From Bryopsis sp. KO-2023 (Eukaryota; Chlorophyta; Ulvophyceae; Bryopsidales; Bryopsidaceae), in the NCBI GenBank assembly GCA_030272585.1, contig BSYQ01000005.1, positions 1,302,001-1,366,000 on the forward strand: 64,000 nucleotides of DNA, in the 5' to 3' direction. A program made the position numbers and the translations under genes. Positions 36,497-47,806 of this stretch are shown one piece after another; the stretch's first letter is position 1, and each line of letters opens with the position of its first letter. The notes beneath the pieces were generated by a model. The model was not told where the DNA came from and ran no database searches. It saw only the letters and a list, made by a program, of their open reading frames with translations.

Positions 36497-36879
36497 CTCA
36501 ATTCGACGGTGGCGTAGTTTCTATATTCCAGGGATGCGGGAACGGAACACGTCCGCCAGAGAAAAGAACTCCTCGGTCCCCAAACGTAGAGGGTGGATCT
36601 GGGCGTTCGGTTGTGAAACCAAAACGAGTTGCTTCCAGGGCGGACGCTGTCGAAAAGGCGGAAAGTGGAAACAGAAACCGTCCCCAAATGAAAAGAGGGA
36701 AAAGCGAGAAAGAACACTGACGAAAGGAAAAAACGCTCCACCAATTGCTCACTTTTTACAGCATCCGAATCGTTCCGACGTGGCGGCGCTTTTTTGGTGG
36801 ATTTCGGTTTCTGTTTCATCCACCCTTACCTGTTCAGTAAATCTTGCTTTACAACTGGACAGTTTTTTCGTTAGAAAAA
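36497..36879. promoter_or_regulatory. 383-bp head-to-head spacer between accC and tyrosyl-tRNA synthetase
   Basis: The start codons of two divergent, apparently organellar genes face outwards here. Both promoters and 5' untranslated regions must lie in this gap. No TATA box is obvious. Confidence 0.6.
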
Positions 36880-37434
36880 ATGCTGCGCGGAACGATTGGC
36901 GTCGGCGTAAGAAATTACGCTTCCGTTCTATTGGCACGCGATCGATCGATTCCGTTCGGTAAGGGCACCACCACATGTGGTTTCAGTCGGCGAGCGATTT
37001 TTTTTTTTCGACTTTGAGGTTGATTATTGAATTTGGTGGGTTAGAAATATGAATCAAATCGAAGGAAACCAAATATATATGTAGTACCAAATGCACTGAT
37101 AATATATCGAAGCAAAGAATTTACCCATGTCTGAATTTCTCGCAGAATTCACCATCCAAGTTGGAAGTATGATTTTGATTGGAAGGGAGATGTTTAGTGG
37201 GGGTTTAATGCTGCAAAAAAAAAGCCATAGGAATTGCTCAAAAACCCGATTTTTTTTCAGTTTTTTTCCTTGGACAGTAGCTGCACATTGAACAGCACAA
37301 AGTCCAGAAATATTAGGACATCTTTTTGCGGATGTTCAACAAATCCAACCAGAACCATCTAATGGTTCAATTCATTTTTTTTAAAACTGAAATCACACAT
37401 GGGGAGCACGTTTCAGGAACAAAAATCAACAAAA

Positions 37435-37517
<83 letters not shown>

Positions 37518-40500
37518 GATGTAAAAAAAGAGAGAGAGAGACATTTGCATCCCAAAATTAAGGTGAACTTTTCAATTTTGGGGGCGTCTGTTTATTTACT
37601 AATTTATTGTCATTATTTTTAACTTTAGGTTGTTTCTAATCTCTGTGGCTTTAAGTTTAATTCTATCCATTTTCTTTCTAATATTTTTTTGCCAGTTTCT
37701 TGTTGAATCGTGGTTTTTCGTGTTTTTGTGTCAACTGAAGGATTGCCACCTTGCCAACCCTCTCTATTGCACTGTTCGATTTCCCGAGGCCCGCGGCAGC
37801 ATGAATTTTCCAAATCGATAGCTGGAATTTCATCCAGAACTCAATGTGCTTCCTCCACAGTGGAAACCCCAACCCAAACACAGACACCAGGTTACAGAAT
37901 CGAACTCTGTAAAGAATTCTTTGTTTTCTTATCACTGGGGCAGTTTGCAGGGGGAAAACAATGGATGTATATCTATACATATGTATGTATCTTTTGGAAT
38001 CATGTTGGTCAGAATACAGGGTTTTGATCGAACCAAAAAAAAAAAAGATGTAATGAAAACCTTGACTGTTCGTTGATTGGTCAATCGACAATCATCCTGT
38101 CTTAAGCCATCATCAGGAATGGGCATTTTTATCTTTCGATTGCTATTTTTAGCATGTGTCTAGAGTTCTGCATTCAACGAATCTTTTCTTTTTCCTTTCT
38201 TTTTTCTATGAATTCAATACCCATACACATTAATTTTATTTCATTCCATTTCATTTTTGTTTCAATTTATCTCACTTGATGGTGTGTGTGTTTGTTTGTT
38301 TTTTGACCCAACCTCTCCCGCTCCTCGTTTTTTTCATTGTTTTCTTAATTCTGTGTTGGACAGACAGCTCGACTCCACAAAACGTAGCAGCCGTTTTGAG
38401 GGAGCGAGGGTTGGTGGAGTCGATCACCAGCGAGGAAATCGACAAGGCAGCAATGGCCCAATCCTTGAAGGTTTACTGCGGTTTCGACCCCACCGCAGAC
38501 AGCTTGCATTTGGGAAATCTGCTGGGAATTATTGTTTTGTCCTGGTTTCAGCGGTGTGGCCATGCTCCAGTGGCTTTGATTGGAGGGGCGACAGGAAGAG
38601 TGGGGGATCCGTCGGGAAAATCGGCAGAAAGGCCGGTTTTGTCCGATGAGCAAATCGAAGGGAATGTTCAAGGTGGGGTCGGATGGGAGTATATATTTAA
38701 AAAAAAAACTGATTAAAAAAATAGGGAATTCAAAAAAGGAATAAAAAAAATAGGAGAACAGAGGAAAAAAAAGGGAAAAAAATAGATTTTTGTTTTTGAA
38801 ATTAGGGATTTCATGGTATGGCTTCATTGTTTTTTGTTTTTTTATCTTGCTCTATGTTTTGTCGGGTAAATTAAACCTACTTTAAAAGATAGAAAAAAAA
38901 ATAACAAGATTTAGAAGGATAAAGAGATTTTGAAAAGATTTAAGGAAACAAAAATATATAAAAATAAATTCAAAATGATGAGATAGAAAATTGCTTTTTT
39001 TTTTTTAAGATGCATTCATTCTGCTAGTGGATTTACTAATCGATTAATATACAAAAAATGTCTGCGGTTTTGTGCATGTTTTTTTTTTTTTGGTTTTTTT
39101 TTCACACTGAAAAAAAAAAAGCTTTCTTTTTTATACTCCCACTCTAAATATCTTCCCTATCATCCACTGCTTCCCACCGACATTGCTTCAATCGTTTCCA
39201 ATCTTTTTTTTATTAATATATATATTTTTTCCAGGTATCAAGGAGGTTCTTCGGGGCATTTTGGAAAGAAACGCTCCTGAAGGGGCGCCCCCCGTGGCTG
39301 TGTTGAATAATTTGGATTGGTTTGGCGGAATGGGTTTTCTTTCCTTCTTGAGGGATGTGGGGAAGTTTGCCAGAGTCGGCACCATGCTGGCCAAGGAGTC
39401 GGTAGGTGGGGTTGCTACACAAATGCCAAAATAAATCCCAAAAAATTCACAAATAAATCACAAATAAATCAAAAATAAAACACTGTCACCCGCCATCAAA
39501 TCAACCTGGTTCTTTTTAAAATAGTAAAGCACTGAAAAAAAGCATCAAAATTACCATTTCGAAAAAGCGACACATTTACTCGCTGAATGATGTTCGCTTT
39601 GCCAGGATAGGATAGCCTGTGTGATTTACAACTTTAAGAAACTGAAAAAGTGAAAAAGGTGTTTTTCTCTTACTTTTTATCGAAAAAAGGCATCCCTTTA
39701 CTTTCAGTGCCGTGCTCTGTGCAAAGTCTGGTTTCTATTTTGTTTTCCCCAAAAATCGAGCTGGGAAACTGATATCAGAAAGACTGGCAGTGTTAAGATG
39801 TATGTACGTTTATATCCTGTTTTTGCTTAATTTTGTCAAAAAAGTCCGCACTGAAAAAGTTTTTGAACAAAACTTGTTTTTTTTCTTTTTTCTGTTTTTT
39901 TTCATCCCAGGTTAAAACTCGATTGGCCTCGGAAAGCGGAATTTCTTTCACAGAATTTTCTTACCAGCTTCTCCAGGGCTACGATTTTTTTTACCTCTGT
40001 CGCAAAGAGGGGGTTCGAGTTCAAGTGGGGGGAAGCGATCAATGGGGAAACATCACAGCCGGAACCGAACTTATTCGAAAACTGTGGAATTCGGAAAAAG
40101 ACGGCGAAATGCCTACTTCCTTTGGCCTCACGTTTCCTCTTTTGGTGGGTGGAAAAAAATCGAAAGCCAAAAAAAAATAAAATCGAAAGCTATGTTTTTC
40201 TCAGCAAAGAGATGCATATGGGTGCTATGCACCATCGAATTCTTCCCAACCCCCCCCCGCCTCCTCTCAATTTGTTAAGATATCTGTACAAGTATATTTT
40301 TTTTTTGCTTAATTTTGTCAAAAGAGTGCGCTCTGAAACATTTTTCGAACGAAACTTTGTGTTTTTTTTTTGTGTTTTTTTATAGAGAATTTTGGGTGGA
40401 AAATGAGGGAATTCTCTGCATTTCATGTGTGACGTCTGCTTATTAATTTTAATTTCTTTCTTGTTGCTTTTTTTCCTTTCCCCCTGTTTCTTTCAACACG

Positions 40501-42159
40501 ATATTTTTTTTCCTCGACCTTTTTTTTAAAACGATGCTTTCCTATGACTAATACCCCCACGTTCTCCTTGAAACTTTTCCTGTCGACCAAAAAAAAATGA
40601 ATAAAAAAAATTCTGTGTATTTTTTGTTTGTTTTTTTTGCACTCGACCAATTCTGAATCGACTGATGATTTTGCTGCTGTGGGTTCAGGTCGATTCTGAC
40701 GGGAAAAAATTCGGCAAATCAGAAGGAGGGGTTCTATGGCTGTCGGCCGATAAGGTTTCCCCTTACAAATTTTATCAGTACCTCTTTGGCACCGCCGACA
40801 GCGACATCATTCGATTCATGAAAATTTTGACGTTTTTGCCCATGCAAGAAATCGATCAAATGGAAAAAGACATGAAATCGTCGGGTTATGTGCCGAACAC
40901 CCTCCAGAAGCGATTAGCCGAAGAAGTGACGAGATATGTCCATGGCGAGGCAGGGCTCCAACAAGCTATCAAAACCACCGAGGTACTTCATATTTTTTCC
41001 TCCCCCCGAAAAAAGGAAAAAAAAAGGAAGAAAAAGAAAAGAAAAGAGAATAGAAAGCCCTGCCAGCCATGTTCAATCCAGCCAGCAGGCTGGCTGGATT
41101 GAACATTTTCTTCATGCGTGTATCTGGATGCGCTGTTTCGAGAGTGGTTTTCTGGGTTAAGCTGGAGTGATTATATCGGAAAGAAGAAGCGTTTTTCTTT
41201 TGAATTGGGAGATTTGGATGGGTGTCTTTTTTATCCTGAAGAAATATTTGATTTGCTTAACTTTTCCATATGGTGTGTGTGTGTTTTTTGGGGGTTAATG
41301 ATAATGACAGGCATTGAAACCTGGAGCTGACACCAAATTAGATGGGGACGCGCTGGAAGCTATTGCTGGGGATGCCCCTTCTGCAACTCTGCCCAGGGAC
41401 CAAGTTGCAGGGAAGTCTGTGGTCGATATCATGGTTGCAGTGAAAATGCAACCCAGCAAAAGCGCCGTCCGAAGGTGAAAAAAAGAAAACAAAAAACACT
41501 GCCATTCATTTTGAACACAGAAAAAGCATATTAGTCATGTTTTTTTTTATTATTGGAGGCGTTTTTACTCTTTCAGCAAGGTTTTTCCACTGGGTGTTCT
41601 TGTCGATGGTTATATAAGTACCTGACACTCGCAGCAACTGTTGGAAAATGATTTAAAACTCGAAGCCGAGGTCCCTGTACAACTTTAATCGTATTTAGTG
41701 TGTGTTTTTCAGCAGTCATAGTTACCCCAGTAATAGTGCAGGCCACCCTTATTCATGGAAAACCAAAACGTTAACAAGAACTGTAGATTTCGGAAATAGT
41801 GTGGACCACACTATTTTCTGATTTTTTTTTCTGAAATTTCTGCTTTTTACGGAAATTTAGTGTAGGCTACATTAAATTTGATCAAGGATTTGATCAAATA
41901 AAATTATAATTTAAAATTAATATTACAGTTTTTTTATTTTTTTTATTTTATATTTTTTTTTGGTGTATTTCTTTTCTGAGAGATACCCTTGGTTTGGTTG
42001 TATGTCTGACTCAGACTGATCAAAGGTGGAGGGGTTCGGGTGAACAACGTCCAAGTGAAGGATGAAACTCTCTGCTTGAACGAAACGGACATCATCGATG
42101 GCAGGCTGGTTTTGCTGGCCACAGGGAAAAAGAACAAATTGCTTTTGCAGGTCGAATGA
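36880..42159 (+). CDS. Tyrosyl-tRNA synthetase, bacterial/organellar type
   Basis: Charges tRNA-Tyr. Seven exons with consistent phases: 36880-36958, 38364-38672, 39235-39401, 39911-40144, 40689-40982, 41311-41474, 42015-42159; 463 residues. The first exon codes a basic, Ser/Arg-containing leader ([20 protein letters not shown]) suited to organelle targeting. Class I signatures are seen: [19 protein letters not shown] (HIGH-like HLGN), [13 protein letters not shown], and [11 protein letters not shown] (KMSKS-like KFGKS). The last exon is an S4 RNA-binding domain ending [18 protein letters not shown]. Targeting to mitochondria, plastids or both cannot be decided. Intron 1 (about 1.4 kb) contains an (AAAT)n run; intron 5 a 36-base palindrome. 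Confidence 0.94.
37431..37517. repeat. (AAAT)n microsatellite in tyrosyl-tRNA synthetase intron 1
   Basis: About 21 uninterrupted AAAT/TAAA units. Confidence 0.95.
41070..41105. repeat. Perfect 36-base palindrome in tyrosyl-tRNA synthetase intron 5
   Basis: Arms of 17 bases (TGTTCAATCCAGCCAGC and its complement) are separated by AG. It would form a tight hairpin in the pre-mRNA. Confidence 0.85.
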
Positions 42160-43174
42160 AGGAGATAGAGAGAGACAGAGGAAGAAGTTTTGTTGTTTCT
42201 GTACGTTTGGGATTCTTTCTATTGGTTTTCATGTGAGGAATGCATTGGGTCGACAGGTTTGTCGTTTTATTTCTTGGGGAAATGGCGCTCCAAACTGACA
42301 GAACATGAAGCATTTCAACCACTGTTGTCTGGGCCTTTCTGGTCATGTCAAGTCAAGTTGAAGATATTGTTTGGTTTCGATTTCCACGCAGTTCGAAATT
42401 CAGGGTGGAAAAACACCACTCTGTTTTCAAATCTAAAGGATTCTGGTACAAACATGGAAAAAGAAGCTTCATCATCTATTCTGCAAACAGCTCCAAATCC
42501 TTTGATGGAAGGGCCATGTCTGAACTTGGGAAGCACCAAATCCTTGGAGGAAGGGGGGGGGGGGCTGTGAACTTCGTTTGTGATCCTTGCATGAATCGTT
42601 TCGTCAGCAGAATATTTACTTATATTTTATTCTTTGGGCTGAATTTTGCCTAAAAATTGCCTTCTCTATCCTGAGTGCAGCCAAGGAGCATTGCAAAATG
42701 GAAACGAGGTCCCTTGCCAGGTTTGGAGCACAGATTTCCTCCCAATCCACGTCTGACATTTCACCATCAATCCCCTCCCAACCACCCATCCTCAGCATTC
42801 CATTATTATTATGACCACCACCTCCATCATTTGCCCTTTGGCATCAGTTCTATTAAACTCCAGGCGGACGCGAGCTAAACGTAGTCTCCTAATAAAACTC
42901 AAATCAACTTTCCCCCCAAAAAAAACAGAAAAACACGTTTTGCGCTTTTGTGGTCCGAACTTCTGCAGGACAATACTTTTGGGGCCAGAATCGGCAAAAT
43001 TAGCCACTAAAAACCAAACACTCAGTGACAGGCATCCATAATTTTCAGTCATGCACGCTCCTGTGGCCAAATTTAAGATTAGAAGTCTGGAGTGGAAGGG
43101 GGCGGTGGAATTCCACCACCTCCCTTTTCGTTCCACCTCAGCAAAAACCTTCTTTTGACAACACCAACTATCAC
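42160..43174. other. No supported gene
   Basis: Downstream of the tyrosyl-tRNA synthetase stop. Short frames exist on both strands but lack a consistent exon series or recognisable domains. A G10 run lies near 42556. Confidence 0.45.
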
Positions 43175-43833
43175 TAAGAGCATCCCCACCGCAGACCTCA
43201 TCCCCATCCTCAGTTCGCGTATGACGGACTTTGTGTTGACGTCATCGGTGGAAAGTGTGAAGTGCATTTCCAGGCGAAAATGAGCAGCCCCACCGCGGAC
43301 CTCATCCCCACTTCGCGCTTATGTAAAACTCATTTCGGTGAGTCCCACCTCAGTTTGGCTCCCCGAACTGAGGTCGACCTCAGTTCCCCACTTCACTCAC
43401 GTAAAGGTATTGTCCACCATTTCGTGAGGATCCTTGTCGTTTGCGAGCGTGTTGACGATACGGCCGACGGCACCAGAGACGACCGGAAACACGAGAAACC
43501 AGAGCTTACCCGTGTGAGGAGGCTTATCGCCAGGAGACGGAAGAAACGCAGGTGAGTGAACGTGAAATAAAGCTCACAGCGGGTTCTAGGTTGGGTTCGA
43601 CTCCCAAGTGAGACCACAAACGTCAAGAGGGAAGGAACTCTTGCAGTAAACGTAGTGCTAGCTTCCTCTGAACCATTTGCAGGCGTGAGGGGCAGCCCAT
43701 CCACAACTCTGGCTTCTGTCAAACTTCCTGGTATCCATCATCGAAAACAGCTTTTTACATTGAATTCAGTCGAAGTAGAAAGACCATCAGCAAGCAGATC
43801 GGTTGGGAAGGGCTGTTTTTTTGGCTTGTTTCA

Positions 43834-44530
43834 AGGGAAAGGATAGGTTATTGCTATGGTTCCCGGGAAGTGAAAAGGGGGAAGGGAGGAGTTGTTTTTT
43901 TTCGATTGAATGGAATGGAAGGGTGTTTTTTTTTTGCTAAGCGAAGGGAAAGGGAAGGGCCAGGTTTTTTTTTCAATGGGAAAGGGAAGGGCCAGGGTTT
44001 TTGTTGCTTGTTTCAAGGGGAAGGGAATCGCCCAACAGTTTTTTTTCTATGTTTTCAAGTAAGGGAAGGGAGCAAAGTAAAGGAAGGGAAGGGAGCAAAG
44101 GCTTCCTTTTCTCTTGTTTCAAGGGAAGGGATAGGCCAGTTTTAATTTTTTGAAGGGGAAAGGGAGGGGGGGGGTTCTCTTTTTTATAAGGGAGAAGGGA
44201 AGGACCAGTTTTATTTTATATTTGTTGCAGTAATCTTTCAAGGGAAGGGAGAAGGAAGGGAGAGGAGAAGAGAGGCTTGTTTTCCTTGTTTGAAGAAAGG
44301 AAAAAGGAAGTGCCAGAGTGGTTTTTTTTTTGGTTGTTTCAAGGGGAGGGGAACGGCCCATTTTTTTTTTCCTATCTCTGTGAGGGAAGGGAAGCAAGGC
44401 CCAGCTTTTTTTTTCTATTTCTGTAAGGGAAGGGAAGCAAGGCCCAGTTTTTTTTTCTCTATTTCTGTAAGGGAAGGGAAGCAAGGCCCAGTTTTTTTTT
44501 TCTATTTCTGTAAGGGAAGGGAAGCAAGAT
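43834..44530 (+). repeat. Purine-rich AAGGGAAGGG array
   Basis: Irregular repeats of AAGGGAAGGG separated by T-runs pass into about three regular units of about 53 bases containing TAAGGGAAGGGAAGCAAGGC (44370-44530). It occupies the part of the element where a transposase would be expected. Confidence 0.8.
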
Positions 44531-44903
44531 GTGAGAAAAAAGCGGTAGTGTTGTGATATGACCAGAGTGGACGGAAAGGAAGGAAAGGCTTATAATAAAC
44601 GCTATGTGAAGTGGTGTTTTGTGTGTGTGGTAAACCATTCAAAACTATGAAAGGAAGAAAGAAGTCAGAAGTGTTGGTGGTCCCCCAAATTGATAATTGT
44701 TTCAAAAATTTTACAAGAGGAGATGCACCTCCCAATTCCTCAACCTACCCCACAATGATGTGGAGGGATACAAGAACTCGCGAGCTCACTTCATTGTGTA
44801 ACTGATACATTGTAACACACGATATAAAATCAAATTTAAAAACGAAAAGTAACCGACACCAAGCCACTGCCACTGCCACTGCCACTGCCATTGCCATTCA
44901 CTT

Positions 44904-46422
44904 TCAACGCTGGACACGCCTCACAGGTGTGAACATGTCAATCACTTTGTCTTGTGATTGAGGCTGGAAGTCTCTTGCTGCCTCTTGTGATATGTTGCTC
45001 AATGCTTCCAGATTGAATTGTCCAAAGTTTGTCGCGAAAGGGTTGCGCGGCGGGGTTACCGCACTTTCTGCCCCCCAATTGAAGCTCCCAAACGGTCGAG
45101 GGGTTGATTGGCCTTGTGGTTGGGTAACAACATCATCCCCTGCCAAGGACAACCCTAAATTTCAAGAGAAATGTTACTGAAACAAATAAAGGGAAAATAA
45201 ATTCAATCGATATTTTCGTTCTTTCCTCATTTTTTATTGAAAGAGTTACTGGAAGTAAAAAAACACCCATCCGTTATCTAGAGTTACATATATATACCCG
45301 CAGCTGCTTCATTGAAGCTCCCAAAATCGGTTGAGGTTGGTGATTGGATCATGGCATCCACATCACTCGGTCCCTCAGTAACGGCGCCACATTCTTCCTT
45401 TGACATATCTGTTGATAACACAACCTTATCATAAGAAAGACTAGAATGGAATGAAACCCCCAATTCCCTATTGTTGTTTGGTACTTGGATGCAACAGGGA
45501 TTGGTGTAGCGACTTTTACAGAAAATGCAGAATGAGTAATGTACCTTTCTACCTCAGATTCCCTGTTTTGTTTCAGCTCAATACAACACTACCCTTGACC
45601 TGAAAAACAACAGCAATCCCTCTATTTGTTATTAAGAGCAGTGTGGCGGGACCCAAGCACATCCTGTCAAACAGAAAAATTTGTCCTTCTGCATGTTTTT
45701 CAAAGCAGCGGCACGGCCTATCTCCATCCCCAATCAGTCAAGAACAATTTTTGTTTGATTTATCTTCACAACATCTATTTGCTCACCATTTTTTATTTTT
45801 TTTAGTGCCTGAGATCGCGCCAGGGTAAAGAACTCAAACGCTTCTTTGTTATTGATGGACTTTAAGTCCATTGAGAACAAAGAAATTTGTGTGCCCAACT
45901 CTAGGGCACGGGCTTTTCTGTCGATGGCGTTGGCGAGGGCACTGAGTGACTTTTGCACTCCTACCTCAGAAACCCTCTCTTAATTTTTTTTTAAATTCCA
46001 ATCGGCCTGGAATTTATATCGCTGTCCATCGCTTCTTCACTTCTGATTCGCTTGGATGGCTCAGAAAGGGCTTTGAACTTTGGCGTGGTCTTCAATACTT
46101 GCCAACAATGCAAGTGTGCAAACGCATGCTGAGTTGAGGTCTTGAAAACATCATGAGCCTTAGCCACAGTGTCTTGGGCATTTGTGCCCGAGACATTCAT
46201 GCTTTGAACGGTTGAAAACGCACCATTGAACTTTGAGGTTTCTCTTGAAATACGCCCCCATTTAGACTGTAAGCTCTTTGCGCTCCCGCGAAAACCCTCA
46301 ATTGTTGTTTTTTCCTGAGCCATTCTACCAATTTTTTTGCTGCAACACGAACGTTGAAGACGAACTCAGCGAACGACCTTCTTAGGTTTAGGTTTTTTAT
46401 GTTCCTTTCACCTCGACGGTCC
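44904..46422 (-). pseudogene. Decayed SANT/Myb partner of the second Harbinger element
   Basis: Minus-strand pieces align with the intact partner at 29747-31084: LQSKWGRISRETSKFNGAF with TVQSMNVSGTNAQDT, HLHCWQVLKTTPKFKAL, and the charged helix ISLFSMDLKSINNKEAFEFF. A frame change with no obvious intron occurs near 45970. Further minus-strand exons at about 45420-45302 and 45155-44904 read in one frame and repeat the motif FGSFN, ending FTPVRRVQR. They look like the C-terminal tail. The N-terminal end is disturbed near 46422. Confidence 0.6.
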
Positions 46423-46649
46423 CTGCAGTGTTCGAGTGGTGTTGCTGGAGGCCTTCCTTGGTGGTCTTGACGCGCTCTGCAAGGATACGAACAATCCACC
46501 ACCAGTTTCGACGATGTCGCATCAACCAAAGTGAGGAGCAAAGTGCGCTGCGAAATGAGGAAAGTGAGTTCGAGTTCAGACGTCTGAATGGCGGACTCGT
46601 GGGGGGTTACTAAACGCGAACTGAGGATGGGGATGAGGTCTGCGGTGGG

Positions 46650-47564
46650 AGGACACCGAGGTAACCTGCGCCTGGTATCATGATACCCGTGATACCCCCG
46701 TGATACCCGTGATACCCCCATGATACCCATGATACCCATGATACCCACTGATACCCACGATATTGTCGACGCCCGCCGATACCCCGCGATACCAGCGACA
46801 AACGCAGAAACGATTTAATCCCAAGTCGCCGCCGTCAGACAAGCGCACTTCGACACTTTTCGAAGTTTTTCTGTTCGGCTTAGCGACGACTGCGGTGCTT
46901 GAAAATGAACGTCTGCTGTCCTGACGCGCGCGCGAACTGATATGAGTGTGCGGCAATGGCGAGGTTTACTCCCACTACTCCTTTTTTTGTTTTCTGTCAG
47001 TGTTGCGGATGTCGAACTAATGCGAGTTGGAGTAACGGAAGAACACCGACAGACGGCGGGAAGGGATGGTGGCCTTAGAAAGGAGGTTCGAGTCCTCCTC
47101 CCACCAACACCACAGCGAATTCACATTGCCAGCGTAGAGAGAGTTGGTGCTGTTCGAACCTTTTTTTACTTTTTTTCGTTGGTTTCTGTTGCGCCCTATT
47201 AGATTTTCTTCTTCTTGAACCTCCTTGCAACGGCCATCATCCCTTCCCGCCGAACCCAGCGCGTCGATGCACGCTGGTCAGTGCGCTCGTTAGCACGGTT
47301 GAACGCGCGCGTTTCTCCAGAAGTCGTCGCTAAGCCGAACAGAAAAACTTCGAAAAGTGTCAAAGTGCGCTTGTCTGACGGCGGCGACTTGGGATTAAAT
47401 CGTTTCTGCGTTTGTCGTTGGTATCGCGGGGTATCGGCGGGCGTCGACAATATCGTGGGTATCAGTGGGTATCATGGGTATCATGGGTGTCATGGGGGTA
47501 TCACGGGTATCATGGGGGTATCACGGGTATCATGATACCAGGCGCAGGTTACCTTGGAGCCCTG
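46650..47564. mobile_element. Fold-back (hAT-like) element with about 245-bp inverted arms
   Basis: The left arm begins AGGACACCGAGGTAACC; the complement of the right arm begins AGGGCTCCAAGGTAACC. Both continue with GCGCCTGGTATCATGATACC, a run of TGATACCCA-type repeats, and a shared segment with AGCGACGAC that ends near 46900 and 47320. The 8-bp duplication GCGGTGGG (46642-46649 and 47565-47572) and the CAGGG-like end suggest hAT. The central 400 bases code for nothing recognisable. The insertion split the right end of the second Harbinger element. Confidence 0.78.
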
Positions 47565-47806
47565 GCGGTGGGGATGCTCTAAAGATATTTTCTTTTCCGT
47601 GAAATCATCCATGAAGAATCGAAGAACGACCCTGGGGGACCGAAAAAACCTCAACCTCAATTATATTGCTTTTTTCGAAATAAATCATCCCGCTGGCCGG
47701 AGGGACGACAGTGCGTGTTGGAGTCGGGGCTCGACGCAAGGATTCTCTCTTCTCTTGCGGTCGAACGGCTACCCCAATTACGCGCTGCCGCGGCTGGAGG
47801 GAAAAC

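Larger units (their letters stand above)
43178..47579. mobile_element. Second PIF/Harbinger element, decayed, with split right end
   Basis: The ends GAGCATCCCCACCGC...GCGGTGGGGATGCTC are flanked by TAA at 43175-43177 and 47580-47582. The left inverted repeat continues to AGTTCGCG near 43217, and its partner is found near 46617-46649, not at the right edge, because a fold-back element was inserted in it. A diverged copy of the left end lies at 43286-43318. A SANT/Myb-like partner (44904-46422, -) is present; no DDE transposase could be recognised. Confidence 0.85.

Noticed and set aside
43580-43615. GGTTCGACTCC resembling a tRNA box B
   Set aside because: No complete cloverleaf is possible; it lies inside the decayed Harbinger element.
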